This document shows, one piece after another, positions 1 through 12,473 of a DNA stretch of 64,000 bases. The notes beneath the pieces were generated by a model. The model worked only from the letters and a program-made list of their open reading frames with translations. It had not been told where the DNA came from and did not search any database. The DNA comes from Kalaharituber pfeilii. Lineage: Eukaryota; Ascomycota; Pezizomycetes; Pezizales; Pezizaceae. Numbering within the stretch: position 1 is the first letter of the stretch; each line of letters opens with the position of its first letter. The stretch is taken from the NCBI GenBank assembly GCA_015179045.1, contig WHUZ01000033.1, positions 1 to 64,000 of the forward strand, in the 5' to 3' direction. Position numbers and translations under genes: made by a program.

Positions 1-3000
1 GCCGGCACGGCAGCAGACTGATTCTCTCTATATAGGGTCAGGCACAGTCAGTCGCACCGGCAAGCCGATACGTTGTGACGTTGAAATCCAGCGAAAGCTC
101 CACTGCACATCGGACAGGGCCCTTGACCTCGCTTGTGTGATCAGCGGTCGCGCCTGTATATATATGGTCCCTCCGGTACATTCATCCGTCTAGTTGTAGC
201 CTCGGTGTGTTGCCGGCACAGGCAATGCCGGTCATGCAGACAATTGCGTTCCGCGGAGAAATGCACAGAAGGTCTGCACTTGGTATGTAAGGACTGACGG
301 TACTGATGGATGCGATGCACAGCGTATGGGGAAGGCATCGATGCTCTCGCACGCAGCCTCCGCATGTGCGCATTGGAATTTGCAAATTCCGAGGCAGCAG
401 GAACATGCACATCCCAATTCCCAATTACTACATCGAAAGAACTGCGCTCAGCTACCCCAGTAGAGAGGCGGAAAAGAAAAACCTCGAAAAAGTAAATAAA
501 TCTTGCATAACCATAAATGGTATAACCAAGCATAAAGCTAATTAGTAAGCTCAGCAAGGAGGGCCATGCTTTGCTCAGCCTGGCCATGGCTGCAGGCATG
601 GCTCCGCTTATAAGGTTTGAGTAACCTGATGCGCGCAGGAGATACATATGTGTAAAGTTGCAATTGCTCTTGAGAGTTGGGTGCCGAGACTATCTCTCGT
701 ATGGTGCGCACTCTGTCGAGATTGCAGGGTGGAACTCCAGAGCCAACGTCAGAGATTTTGAATCCGAGAAGAGAAGAGAAGTAGAACTGCAATTGTACTT
801 GATGAGGTATAGCGCTTCCCTGATGCTGGCAATAGCCTCACGCTAGGACAGTGTATTCGGGCACTATGACCACCTTGTGCAGGCTGGCTACACCTTTGTA
901 GCCACAAAATAGGGATGCTATGATACTCATTGTCATAGTCTCGTAGCCAGGGCATCCATGCCTAGTGGGATGTTTCTGCTGCAATATGAGCTGATTCCCG
1001 GGGTTAGACTCGGAACGTTAGAGTTGCGAGTGAGAGTATCACGTCAAGCACTGGAAATTTGAACGGAGTTTCTCTTCCCACACAGAGACCCCGGAGCGTG
1101 GGTAGGCAGCACCATAAGTACCTTGCCTGGCCAGCTGGCACTGCGCCGTACCACCGCTTCAGCTGCTCCAGAGCGCCCGCCCGCCGGGTTAGCCGGTTCT
1201 GTAAGGACATCATTATCCGCGATTACGCGGAACCCACGGGAATCCTGAAGCTGCCTTTGACGCATCTGCAGCGCTCCGTCGGCCTTGTCAGACCATAATC
1301 GGCGGAACCGGTCGCATCTTGCCCTCTTGAGGGCCTGGAATAGGGCCTTATGCTGGTGTAGTTTACTGTACCGGTCAGTTCTTAATTTAGGAACACCTAT
1401 ATGCTCCATACAGACCTCAATACGGAGTACTCATAATCGCTTATCAGTGTACTCTCATGCTCAGTCATTGGGAATAGTGCCGAATTAGGCGCATCCAGGC
1501 GAGCGATCCATCTCACTGTCGCCCAGTACAATGACAACGGATGAATGAACGAAATACCCACCCCCTCCGTGAAGGCCAAACGCTATATGTCTCCTTGTTA
1601 CCTCAATAAGATTAGATAACACCATGATTCGTTTCTGTACCCCATACGCTGACGAGGGGCCTTTTAGATCTTGGCGCAATCACGTCCCAGGTTAGATGTC
1701 CTCTAAGACTTAACCCACAGCATGGGCGACCGCTTGGTTCGCCCAATTGTGAAATCCATTAATGCTCTGGTAGACTGCATGAGCCACCCGTCATGTGCGA
1801 TTGTTTTTGTCATCCAATCACAATAGTCAAAGAAAGCCAACTTTGCATCGGAGGTTATTCCCACCAATTTCACTGAAAATTTTCGTTCTTTTAGAGCTTG
1901 AAATATTGTCTGGTTGGCGTATCTAAATTAGAATATCATAAGCTTAAATAGTCGCTAACCTAACCAAAGATCATGGATAGCATTCGACACCTACAGAAGA
2001 TAAGTAATATTCTCCTAAGACCTATAAGGGTATCCAAGGGTCCTCAAAGACCTAAATACAGCCGTAAGCCCGCTTCCCACATGAGATGTTACATGAAGTC
2101 CGCAGATCCATCCGCTAGGAACCAATTAGATGAGTATTCCATGGCGAGCATAAATTGTGTATGCATATTTCGGATACTTGCAATGACGTAGGGAGTATTA
2201 TAATTCATATGTAGTCTCGTAACGAGATTCCCTAATTCATATGCCGGTATCAGTAAATTATTGTAATTTGAACATTTACAACGAGCGCCAGTAACTTGGA
2301 CCCAAATGTAGATTTTTGCAGAAACCCTGCTTATTCTCAAGTGGTAATTGATTAGCCTGCGGAGAATTATTTGACAACAAATTTGGTACGAATATGACTG
2401 AAATATTTCCTTAACCGTCAGTATTCCATTGACTTCAAATTTCACCCTTCAGGGTATCCAGCGCCTCGAACGATAAATGGGCACTACTCTGCCTCAATAT
2501 TTAGTAAACATAGGAAAGACGTCACAGTGTCAACAAAGTGGGTAAGATTATCTAGCGACCTCCGATCCTGTGATCCTGGAGGGGTAGCCTAGTGAGGTAT
2601 GAGGCAGGAATTTTAAATAGCAAACAGGCATATTTCTAGCATTTGGCCCTTTGTGTTGGGCATCATAGAACGTCGAAAACATAAAGTAGCCCTTCCTTTT
2701 CCTTTCATCAAGAGGCGAAGGCGACGATTGTCATGGGAGGCTCCAGTAAACACAGCCCGCGTCCAGTTTAAATTAACATTCAATGAAAGCAATGATAATT
2801 GAAAGACTCACGTAGGTAGTTCGATACAGGGAGAAAGAAGTGGATAGAAGATACAGGGAGCACTCCAATGCAGCCAGATATTGGATTGCGTCAGTTGGGA
2901 CCGCAACGTGGCATATGAGGGGTTCTAATAGGTAGCCAAACAAAGCGCACAATTTGGGCTCTGCTTTCCTTCAATAGCCACCAGTAGTGGAGGAATTGCT

Positions 3001-4000
3001 CCTCGTATTACAGAAGTTGTGTGACTCAACACCATAAGATATGTTTGAGACAATTGCCTAGGAATTATGTCAACCGAGGTGATCTTGAACAGGGTCCTAG
3101 TAGACGGTATCAGCTTCCTATTTGTTTAATGTGGTGAAGCATTAGTGTTCCAAGGATATATGGCGGGAAAGACCAACAACTGCATGGTCAAGTCGGCTGC
3201 TAGTTGGCTCTGGGTCCCGTAAACCTCGACTAGCCCTACGGGACTAACAGTGATGACGACGGTTATCTACCTAAAAAAATCTCTCTGATAAGTAGGGAGA
3301 TGTATCATAAAACGGTTCTTCGATGCAACTGTCCGCTATGCAAGCGCACAAAGAAGGGCAAGGACATGTGGTCCATCCGATATCCTGGAACCGATTTGCT
3401 GAGGAGTATTGCAATCCAGCCCATACATTTGGCCTTAAACCCCACATTGACCAAGGTTACCCACTCCAGTATTCTATTTCCAATAACGTCAGATCGCCAA
3501 TACAGAAAAAGTAGGCAAGTTACCGTTTAAGGAGCACTATGTGTCTGCACAAGGGACACTGCATCCCGAAAGTATCATTGCTAGCTCTGCAGGGCATGTT
3601 AAATAGTATTTTTTTTGTGTCCGTTGACTATCTCATGCTATCCGGAAGATCGACCATTGCCCCGCTTGGCACACCACTGCATTGTGTCTTCTCTGCTCAA
3701 CAAATGGGTCAAAATAGAAACTTTCCTGTTGTGCTATCCAGATTTGCATATCTGCGCGCTTCATTGTAGCTTGCTCAGACCAAAACCTCCTGCCCATGTA
3801 AATATCAAGAGTACTCGAGTACTTTCGCTCGATTGTGCATGCGGGAGTTAGAAAGTCGGCCAGCCTTGTAGGCGTGGAATGACGGTAAAGTTTTAGGTAG
3901 ACATTCCCCGGCAATTTTTGGTGACCACAAAAAGCAATTTGAAGCAGGGGTGACAGGTATCCCTCCACAGTGCATGCATGTGGTTACTAAAATCTTGTTC
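1..4000. other. Gene-poor stretch, no supported gene
   Basis: I see no recognisable protein, RNA gene or intact mobile element here. All open frames are short (at most about 170 codons), overlap one another on both strands and show no domain. The stretch is moderately AT-rich between about 1.8 and 3.6 kb. It may be decayed repeat DNA, but I could not identify terminal repeats or a transposase fragment, so this is only a guess. Confidence 0.5.
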
Positions 4001-4629
4001 CCCTCTTCTCTACTCTGTTCCTCTTAATCCCTCTTTCTCAATTCTTCCGGGAGGCTCCAAGAGGCCTAATTCAAGAACTCAAGTGTAAACAACACAGACT
4101 ATCTCCGGACCGAATCCGGCCGCTCATCAGAGCCAGCCGCCTCAGAACTACTCTCCAAAACACACTCTTGCGGGGTATCATCTCTGCGACGTTGCGTGCC
4201 GGCTTAAGTTTCCCAGCCTTGCTTCAGAGTTCTCAAACAAGCTTGAAGGAGTGCCAAATCCTTGTGAAAGCGACCTATAATCAACCTCCGACCGATAAGT
4301 CGACGAGACCAGGTTCTGTTAAACCCCCGCTATCGCCAACAGGAGGCTTGGTTGACTACGTTGCTGGTGACTTGGCTTCCTGCCTACTACTATCGAACTC
4401 AGCTGCATATTCGTATAACTTCCCACCATCAGAACATACTTCGATTGGAGCGATCAACGACGACTTCCTCTTTCTTTCTTTTTTTTTTTTTTTTTTCCCT
4501 TTTTTCATCTCCCTGACGCCAAAGGATTCATTTTGAAAAGGATATTCTCGCTTTGGTTTTATAGAGATATAAATTCCATTTGGAAGGGAACTTTTGGTTT
4601 ATGCTTTGGAGATCAGAAAAACGCAGAAA
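4001..4629 (+). promoter_or_regulatory. Upstream region and 5' leader of the ULD-domain gene
   Basis: This segment precedes the ATG at 4630. It is rich in C/T stretches (for example 4005-4050) and has a T run at about 4480-4496, both common in fungal promoters and leaders. No TATA box or named operator can be assigned. The start codon lies in an A-rich context (AAAATG), as usual for fungi. Confidence 0.35.
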
Positions 4630-7494
4630 ATGCCGTGAGTATATCTATTCCACTTTCTTTTGTCAGCTTGTGATTCTCCTTCACTGCTACCGTGGCCTGT
4701 GTGTCGGAACGGAAGTTGGGGTATTGTGTTCCATGTTTCTTTTACCTGTTTCCTGCCTAGAGGATGGCATGTTGGGGGGAGAGGGTTATTGGCAAGAGAG
4801 AAGGTCGAGCTGTGGAGAAGCGAATGTCCCTAGCTTCGGCTATCTGCTCCTACCCTATTGGGGAGAACTCCGAGGCAGTTCGCCCATTCGCTGCGTTTGT
4901 TCGCTGCGTGCGCAGCTGCGCTGTCGCTTTGTCGGAGAGAGGCAGTCTGAGTATGGGGCTGGAGAGTGGCCACGACCGTTTGAGTGTAGCGTGAGCAGTT
5001 GCGAGGCAGCTAACTGAGAGCCGTCAACATGATGGCCGTCCGCCGGTAGTGTTAACATCATAATCGACCATAACTCCACTACGCACGCGTCCTCGAACTC
5101 GTCGGAGGAGGAGGAAGGTAGCAGCGGTATCGACGTAGCCAGCCCGTCCGGCTACGGCAAGAAGACCGCGACGCTTGCCTACGGGCAGCCTCCGCCGCAC
5201 GCGCGGGGGCCGCCTCAGGGCGGCTACTACGACGGCCCGTACGGCATGCCGCCGCACGACTCGCCTGCCGCGGGGCACGAGCTGACGCACACGCCGCACG
5301 AGTTCTCGGACGAGTTCGACCCGGACGGGGACTGGGAGGAGATCGGTCCGTCCGACTCGGCGTCCCGCCCGCGCACCGCCAACCGGGGCAGCCCCCCTGC
5401 GCGCCACACCCTGCAGGCCCGCGCGAAGGCCGCGCCGCCGCCCGCGCCGGGCTCGCTCGTGCACTCGCAGGCGCACTCGCGCACGCAGTCGCAGGTGACC
5501 CGCAGCCGCCGCCACACGCAGCCGCCGCCGCCGCAGAGCCCGCCGCCGCACACGGACAGCGAGTCGGACGAGCCGCCGTACGCGCACGCGCACGCGCCCC
5601 GCGGCGCGCCGCACCACCCGCCGCCGCCGGGGCACACGCAGCACCAGCACCACCCGTCGTGGCCGCAGGACCCGTACAGCCAGCCGCCGTTCCACTACCC
5701 GCCGCCCGACGCGCGCGCGCACCCGCCGCCGCCGCCGCCACCGCACCCCGCCGCCCCGCCTGGCCCACGTGACCCGCGCGACCCGCACAGCCCGTACGGC
5801 GCCCCGGACCCGCGCGGCGCGCCCCCGGGCCCCAGCGCGCTGGTGCCCTTCCAGCCGACCAGCCCCTACGGCTACCCGCCGCCGCACGCCGGCCAGTATT
5901 CCGGTCACCCCTCGCAGTACCCCGCCCAGTCGCCGCACTACTCCCCGCAGTACCCGGCCCACACGCCGCAGTACGCGGGCCACCACAGCCAGCCGGGCAG
6001 CGCAGGCCACCCGCACCAGTACTACGCCCAGCCCCATCCCCCGCACCAGCCACAGAGCCCGTACCACAACCAGCACCCGTCCCACGCGCATCCAGGCGCA
6101 CCACCCACCAGAGGCCCACGCTCGTCAGACCCCAACATGTACGCATACGGATACCAGTACCCCGGAGGGTACTATGCCGCAGTCCCTGCGGGCCACAACC
6201 CCATGCAGCTTGTCCCTACGAGTCCCCCAGGTTACTACCAGGCTCCCCGTCCCCGCCTTCCCCTGAGAAGTCTGAGGAGGAGAAGCGAATCGAACGCCTT
6301 ACGGAGCAGCGAATGCTGCTCTTGCAGGAGAGAAAGCTTGAGGAAGAAAGACGTGCCAGGGAAAAGCAAGAGAAGGAAGAAAAGGCAGAAAGGGAGGCTA
6401 AGGAGAAGGCAGAGAAGGAGGCTGCGGAGAGAGCGAAGAAGGAGCAGGAGGAGGCCGAAAGGAAGAAAAAGGAGGAAGAGGCTGCAAAGGCTGTCAAAAA
6501 GAAGCCAATCAAATTCCTGGACGCTGTGGGACGCAAATTCTCGCTCCCATTTGACTATTGCAATACTTGGGAGGTACGTTCCAAGTCTCGCACTCATTAC
6601 ATTCTGGCTGAACTAACGCTTCCTTAGAAAATGGAACGTCTTATCAAGCAAGCATTCAAGCATATTGAAGTTATTGGTGCCCATGTCGAGGCAGGTCACT
6701 ATGACCTGCACGGCCCCAACGGAGAGGTCATTCTGCCTGATATCTGGGAAGCTGTCGTTGAGCCGGACTGGAGTGTGACCATGCAAATGTGGCCGATGCC
6801 TGAATCAGACACTACCCCGCAATCACCACCACCTCCAGCAATAGAGGCACCACCCCCACCACCACCCCCAGCGCCGGCACCAGCACCATCCCCACCACCA
6901 CCACCACCTCCTCCTCCTCCTCCTCCTCCTGATGCAGTGATTGTTGAGACGGCACCGAGTCCGCCGCCCCCACCTCCTCTGGCGCCACGAGAGCCCACTC
7001 CACCACAACCACCCCGCGAGCCCACTCCTCCTCCTCCGCGAAATCCAACACCACCTCCGCCGCCTCGAAATCCTACACCACCAGCTCGGAGGGAGTTGAC
7101 TCCTCCTGCAGCCCGGAATTCTACTCCTCCTAGCGTGCACTATATGCCACCTTTCTCACGACAACCTCCAGTGTCATACCCAGAATCAATCCACCACGCA
7201 GAACCAGACAACTACTACCATTCTGCCCCACCGCATCCTGGATCTCACTATGCACCTTCAATTCCGCATTCTCATTATGTTCCATCTATCGCTGCTTCCC
7301 ATTATGCACCATCACATTACGCGCCGTCTGTTGTTGCTCCATCGGTCCCGCCATCAGTACATGGTTCAATACACAGCCATGCACCTAGTGGCCATAGTTC
7401 AGGTCATGAGCGGACATCTTCAAAGCCTCAGATACCCCCTATTCTTATGTGGACAGCTGGCCGGAAGCCCTCGAAAAAGTCTGGAAGGAAATAA
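4630..7494 (+). CDS. Proline-rich protein with coiled coil and fungal ubiquitin-like (ULD) domain
   Basis: Proposed exons are 4630-4634 (ATGCC), 5050-6573 and 6628-7494, about 798 codons. Intron 1 (4635-5049) starts GTGAGT and ends GGTAG with a CTAAC branch point near 5009; joining gives the N-terminus MPVNIIIDHNSTT. Intron 3' (6574-6627) is a typical 54-bp intron with CTAAC. Residues about 60-400 are Pro/His/Tyr/Ser-rich; about 405-490 is a Glu/Lys/Arg/Ala coiled coil; about 490-570 (from IKFLDAVGRKFSLPFDYC to EPDWSVTMQMWPMPE) matches a fungal ubiquitin-like domain family by recognition; the last 220 residues are proline-rich with a (S/Y)HYAPS repeat. Function is unknown. The reading frame slips once near 6243-6262: downstream codons are one base out, so either one base is missing from a C run or a poor intron exists. 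Codons at about 5090-6130 are extremely GC-rich compared with the rest of the gene. Confidence 0.82.
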
Positions 7495-9136
7495 TCCATG
7501 ATTACTCCCAGTGATATGTGGACTCTTTCGACCGTTTTTCATTCTTTGGCTGGCTTCTCTGGAAATTTGATCTACGATGATTGTATTTGCCTACTAGTTT
7601 AGATTGATGGGAATGATAAAATGTTGACGGCGATCAATAAACGTACAAAAAAGGAACAGGAAAAGGAGCAAAGTTCGTTATTTTCTCAACAGTATACTGC
7701 ATGATTTTCCTTGTGCTATACCCCTTTTTTTCCCTCATTCGGACCCTGTCAAGCATTGACTACACCTTTGCAGGGGTTTTCATCTTGCTAATCGACATGT
7801 TTGGAAGAACAGGGGACCGTCGTTTGGAGTTCTCTTGTTCTCTAAAATAAGTTCCAAGAAATTATGCAGTGCTATTTCTTGCTTTTATCGGGCTTTAAAT
7901 CCTCTTCTTTGATGTATTTGTACTTGAGCTTGGTGGATTGCGGGGATTTTCTTTTGCAGACATATATCCATTTGGTGATGAAGATTTTCTTTTTAACGGT
8001 TGCTGGGCGGAGGGTTGACAGTGCTTTTGTTCGGATGGAGAATAATGGTATGAATCGTGATAACGAGGGTGGAATTCGGAAATGGGAATTTGGCTTGTAC
8101 GAACTGTTGGGTACATTTGAGCTTGCTATGTTGCTGAGATATCGGCGGGACACGTATACCTGAGATATTGTTTTTGTTTTTTATGTCCCCTGCCTTTTGT
8201 TCTATTTTAGCTTGACGATCGTTGCTTTGCATTGAATTTGTGATTTAGTAGTTGGCGTAGCAAATATTGAAATTTCTTTGTGGTTCATGGCTGGGTCGAT
8301 TTTTGCATACCTACATACGTAGCCATACGTAGCCATATGCAGCTTTCCAGTCTTATGCATATCACCTGGCCTCCTTGCATAACCGTAACCAAGCCCTTCA
8401 ATCATTAACCCCTGCTGCCTTGCACCTCTGAATGCAGCGTGCCTCTGTTATCCCTGCCGCCCAGAAAACGAAAACCACAAGACGCACCGTACTGTAAGTA
8501 TGTAACATACTCGAGTGCTCTCTTCCATGCACACCACGAAAGGCTCTGCGGTAAAACGTGACGAGCGAAAAACAGCTTGTGGCACAGCAAGGCTGCGAGC
8601 CTTGGGCCAAGTTCGAGCGTTCAGGTCGGGTCTTATTGATTCTTCAGCCCCACGACAGCGTGGTGGGCCTTTCAGAATAGTAATAATAATAAAATAACAA
8701 CAGACAAAAAGAAAACCGAGATTTGGTCCATAAAGTTAACCGCGATTCAATCAAGTGACGGTGGCGCCTGCAAGCCATTGTAGGGAACGAGGAATATAAA
8801 GTTTAGGCCAAGCCATACAGAGTCTGAAGATATAGCTGTTCGGGTGGAGAAGGGCATCGAGAAACCTCGGGACCGACTACGACAAGCTGGATATCAGAAA
8901 GATAGATTCGAGGATCAAAAGGAACAACGGTATCAAAGTGTTTACAGGCTGCGAGTGACAACATCAAACCCGACAGCACAAAGCTACGGTACACATCACC
9001 ATCGTCAGAACGTCAGTACGCATTAGCAACACAATACATACAGGGCAAAGCGAAGAGCAGCGACAACTACACCCACACTACCACAAAATCATACCAAAAA
9101 TTTACCCTCGGCGCCCTCTGCGATTGTACCGAAGCA
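7495..9136. other. 3' region of the ULD gene and leader of the Rad60-like gene
   Basis: No gene is supported. An AATAAA motif at 7636-7641, about 140 bases past the stop, is a good polyadenylation signal candidate for the upstream gene. The open frames at 7864-8232 on both strands are short and without recognisable domains. The A/C-rich stretch at about 8940-9136 looks like the 5' leader of the next gene. Confidence 0.5.
7636..7641 (+). terminator. AATAAA polyadenylation signal candidate
   Basis: A perfect AATAAA hexamer lies about 140 bases after the stop codon of the ULD-domain gene and is followed by A-rich and T-rich sequence. Fungal poly(A) signals are loose, so this is a reasonable but unproven 3' end signal. 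Confidence 0.4.
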
Positions 9137-10985
9137 ATGTCAACAGACCCCACAGCCACCGTTAACCCAACCGAACCCCCGAAGAAGAAGAAGTTCACCT
9201 TTAAGAGACCTACTCGGCCTGTCGCAGCCGCTCCAAAGGATGCTCCACCGTCGCTGTCATTATCTTCTCCACCCCCGGCGCAGTGCGGAACGGGCGGGGA
9301 CGTAGAGGCTGTGAAGACTGAGAAGAAAGTGACGAAGAAAGTTGTAAAGGACGCCGGGACTTTTACACGTGACGACGATGACGATGATGGTCGAGTCGAC
9401 GGAGTTCAGGGTAAGCGAACAAGCTTCAGCAGAACGGACAATGACGACGATGACTTAACATCCTTCTTCATCCCAAGCGAGAAGGTGTACAAAGGGATGG
9501 TAGCAGACGAGAAGAAGAAGAAAGAGGAGAAGAGGAAGGCGAAGGGGAAGAGGAAGAGTGAGGATAATGAAGGTGGGGGTGATGGCGGTGGTGGAGGGGA
9601 TGGTGATGGAGTGGACGGGGAGTCTAAGAGGTAAGTTATGAATGTGGTATTCTTTGATCTGTGGTGATGCTAATTCGCTTCTACAGACGAAATCGCAAGT
9701 CCTCCAAGATCGCAGCCCACTCCAACGTCATCTCCCTCTCCTCCTCCGATAGCGACACCGACGACGCCCGGTTCCGCGCCCGAGGCCGTAGCCGACGCGA
9801 GGGAACTCAGGAGCGACAAAGTCGACCAAAAAGCTTAACGCCGCCTCCGCAGCTATATCCCACACCATCTGTAGCCCCGCCGCCACCTCCAACCTCTGTC
9901 ACTACTCGCACAAACTCGGGCCCCATCTCCATGAGTCTCGACTCTGACTCCGAGGACCCTGATATCGAACCCATACCTCCTGAACTCGCGGCGCGTGCTC
10001 ATGCCCTCAATTCTCCACCTGTCACAACCTCCACCTCCGCCTCCACTACCACCCAACCCCATCAACCCGCACCCGGCTCCGACATCATCACCACCATCCT
10101 CATTACGTCTCCAATCCCGAATGCCCGCCCGCTCCTTGTCCGCGTGCGGCTATCACAAAAACTAAAACCCTCGAGGCTAGCTTGGTGCAGACATCAAGCG
10201 GCCATCGGGAAGGTGGTGGATGAGGGGAAAATTTTTCTGACGTTCAAGGGGAGGAAGGTGTTTGACTCGAATACGTTCTGGGGGGTTGGAGTGAGGGAAA
10301 GGGATGTGGAGGGGGAAGAGTGGTGGGGTGCTGGTGCCGGTGTCGGTACCGGTGTCGGTGTCGGGGGATTTGGGGGGGAAGTGCAGGTATGGGGTCAGCG
10401 GGTGCAGGGGCGAAGAAGGGGGTGCAGTTCGTAGCGGTGGACGAGGAGTGGTTTAGGAAAATGAAGGAGGAGGAGGCGAGAGAGGAAGAAGTAAAGATAC
10501 CGTCTCATCTAGGCAGCGGCAGTTCTGGGAAGGGTAGAGCGAGCGAGGATGTACAGGTGTTGGGAACGAACAAGGCCGGGTCACATGGCGGCGACGATGG
10601 TGATGATGAAGACGAGGTAATAAGGTTAATCTTGAGGATTAAGGGGATGGAGGACTTTAAGATTAAAGTGAAGTCGGTAAGTTTGCGCTCCCATTCCCAC
10701 AAATACATCCTATCCCCTACCCCCGCCCCTCCCTCCACCACCTACACTTACTCCTAATAATATTTCTGGGATTAATACTGACACCTACCCTTCCCCCACA
10801 AACAGGACACCACAATCCAGAAAATCCTCTCGATGCTCACGTCCCAGCGCCCGCAATTGCTCTCGGGCGCTAATGCGGGCAAGAAGGTGGTCCTGAGGTT
10901 TGATGGGGAGGATGTTGACGAGGACGGTGTGGTGGCGGACGTGGACTGTGAGGATATGGATGTGATGGATGTGTTTATCCGGTAA
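9137..10985 (+). CDS. Rad60/Esc2/NIP45-type protein with two SUMO-like domains
   Basis: Exons are 9137-9630, 9687-10676 and 10806-10985. The introns 9631-9686 (GTAAGT...TACAG, branch GCTAAT) and 10677-10805 (GTAAGT...AACAG, CTGAC) are well formed. The N-terminus has a basic KKKKFTFKRP motif, then acidic/serine-rich SUMO-interacting-like stretches (VISLSSSDSDTDD). A first SUMO-like domain spans ILITSPIPNARPLLVRVRL to FLTFKGRKVFD; the C-terminal SUMO-like domain runs from IRLILRIKGMEDFKIKVKS to DVDCEDMDVMDVFIR. In yeasts this family (Rad60, Esc2) works with Smc5/6 and SUMO in replication-fork repair and silencing; that role is inferred. Between 10372 and 10378 (G7) the frame slips by one base, and one extra G would restore a continuous protein of about 554 residues. 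An alternative last intron 10982-11109 would move the stop to 11118, adding only two residues. Confidence 0.8.
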
Positions 10986-11735
10986 GGTTTTGGGGATGTG
11001 GTAGTGTTAGGGAAGAGTGGGAGGATGCGCGGATGCGGGGGGATCATTGATTTAAGGACAGAAACGAATATGATGTCTTTTTCTTGTCTATGTGTCTGTG
11101 ATGTTACAGTGGTAACTAGCGCCTGGGATGAGATTAGTTTTGGAGAGGTACGAGAACAGCGTTTTTGGTATGTTGGGAGAGAAAGATGTGAAGGGAGGGA
11201 TAGTAACATCAAGTATCATGTAAGCTTATGTACTCCACTCGTACTTGTTACATAAATGTCCCACGGGATGATGACAGCCCATCTCGCACACGTTTGACAA
11301 AGGAAAACTTGAATGTGATTGTTGCGTGTCTATGCATATAAGTATCGCTTGCATACAGCATATGTAGCTGTTCGTTTTTACCTATCTACTGCTTTTGTTA
11401 GCCCACCCTTACGTGGCCACTCGATCCCTGTATCGAACATACACACTCTTGTTTAGTTGCATACATATAAACCCATACACATACATTATACTTACATCCA
11501 AAAGAAAGTAGTAAGTAATATTCTCCTAGAACCTCCACGCACCTGCGTACGAAAATCACTCCGTCCCTCATCCCACTAGGAAACCCCTTATACCATCTAG
11601 GAACTTTTTCTTGGATATCTATCAGCTTTAAAGGTGATTATATACACTATATGTATTCTACTTATGTATTCCACTTACATACTTGTTATGTATCTGGTAT
11701 TTAGGTCTCTCTTATATCCTCTTTTTCTCTCTTTT

Positions 11736-11783
<48 letters not shown>

Positions 11784-12250
11784 AAAAAAGGACTACATGA
11801 CTTAAACGTCTCATTATCCCCTTGCCCAAGAGCCCGGGTTTATGCACTACTAAGCTATATATATACTCCCAAGAAATCCTACATCTACAGCAATCACACA
11901 CAACTACATATGCAAAGCGCCTGCCAATAAGACCATGCCCCGCTGACAAAGACCGTACTTAATATAAGATGCTATCTTGAGACTACAGAACGCGTTGATT
12001 CATTTTGGACCTCCATTCTGAGCTCCCGTTTTTAATACCTGCCTTGACCAGCTCTAGGTTGAGAAAGCGGAAACCTTTGATATCATAAACATGTAACTAG
12101 AATTCTATAATTACTTATAAAAAGCAAAATATAGAACTCTCGACTTTCTATAACTATCCTTATAAAAACCATAACTCAAAAGAGTAAGCCCAATTTCAAG
12201 TAATAAGACCCTAGAAGCTAAAAGTCCACCTGCCGCGAGCTCGTTTATAA
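10986..12250. other. Intergenic, low-complexity, no gene
   Basis: Downstream of the Rad60-like gene I see no supported coding sequence. The segment is AT-rich with many TATA/CATA tracts and contains a 41-base T run. The last part (12060-12240) is A/T-rich and leads into the transposon relic. Confidence 0.5.
11738..11778. repeat. Poly(T) tract, 41 bases
   Basis: An uninterrupted run of about 41 T, followed directly by an A-rich stretch. It could be the poly(A) tail of an old retroposed copy on the minus strand or a simple replication-slippage tract; no retroposon body is visible beside it. Confidence 0.8.
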
Positions 12251-12473
12251 GTTCTGGTCTAGTTCCGGAATTTTATAGTACCGGTTACCCTGGCTATAAC
12301 GAAGTCCAAGAATCTGACCGGTTTTTTTCACAGCCAGTTTTCATTATAGCGAGTGGTCACGTGCTGGCCCCCAATCTAGGCCGGGGTGAAAAAATTGTCA
12401 AATACGGAAATTTTCAGTGTATGATATTCGCATCTCAAGTGTGAATTCAATTCCTTACCGGAGTGCCAATACC

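Noticed and set aside
5024..6146. Two overlapping minus-strand ORFs of 355 codons each
   Set aside because: They are mirror frames of the GC-rich proline-rich exon on the plus strand, consist of Arg/Ala/Gly/Val runs and lack domains.
6169..6230. 62-bp intron that would repair the frame in the ULD gene
   Set aside because: The length gives the right frame, but the donor (GTACTA) is weak, no clear branch site is present, and it would remove protein-like sequence (GGYYAAVPAGHNPMQLVP). One missing C is simpler.
6243..10378. Programmed ribosomal frameshifting in genes 1 and 2
   Set aside because: Neither site has a slippery heptamer with a visible downstream structure in the right phase, and both need the same one-base change at homopolymers, as expected from sequencing error.
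10328..10386. 59-bp intron (or 41-bp, 10346-10386) that would repair the frame in the Rad60-like gene
   Set aside because: Donors and branch sites are poor and the would-be intron is nearly all G/T repeat without a pyrimidine tract. One missing G in the G7 run is simpler.
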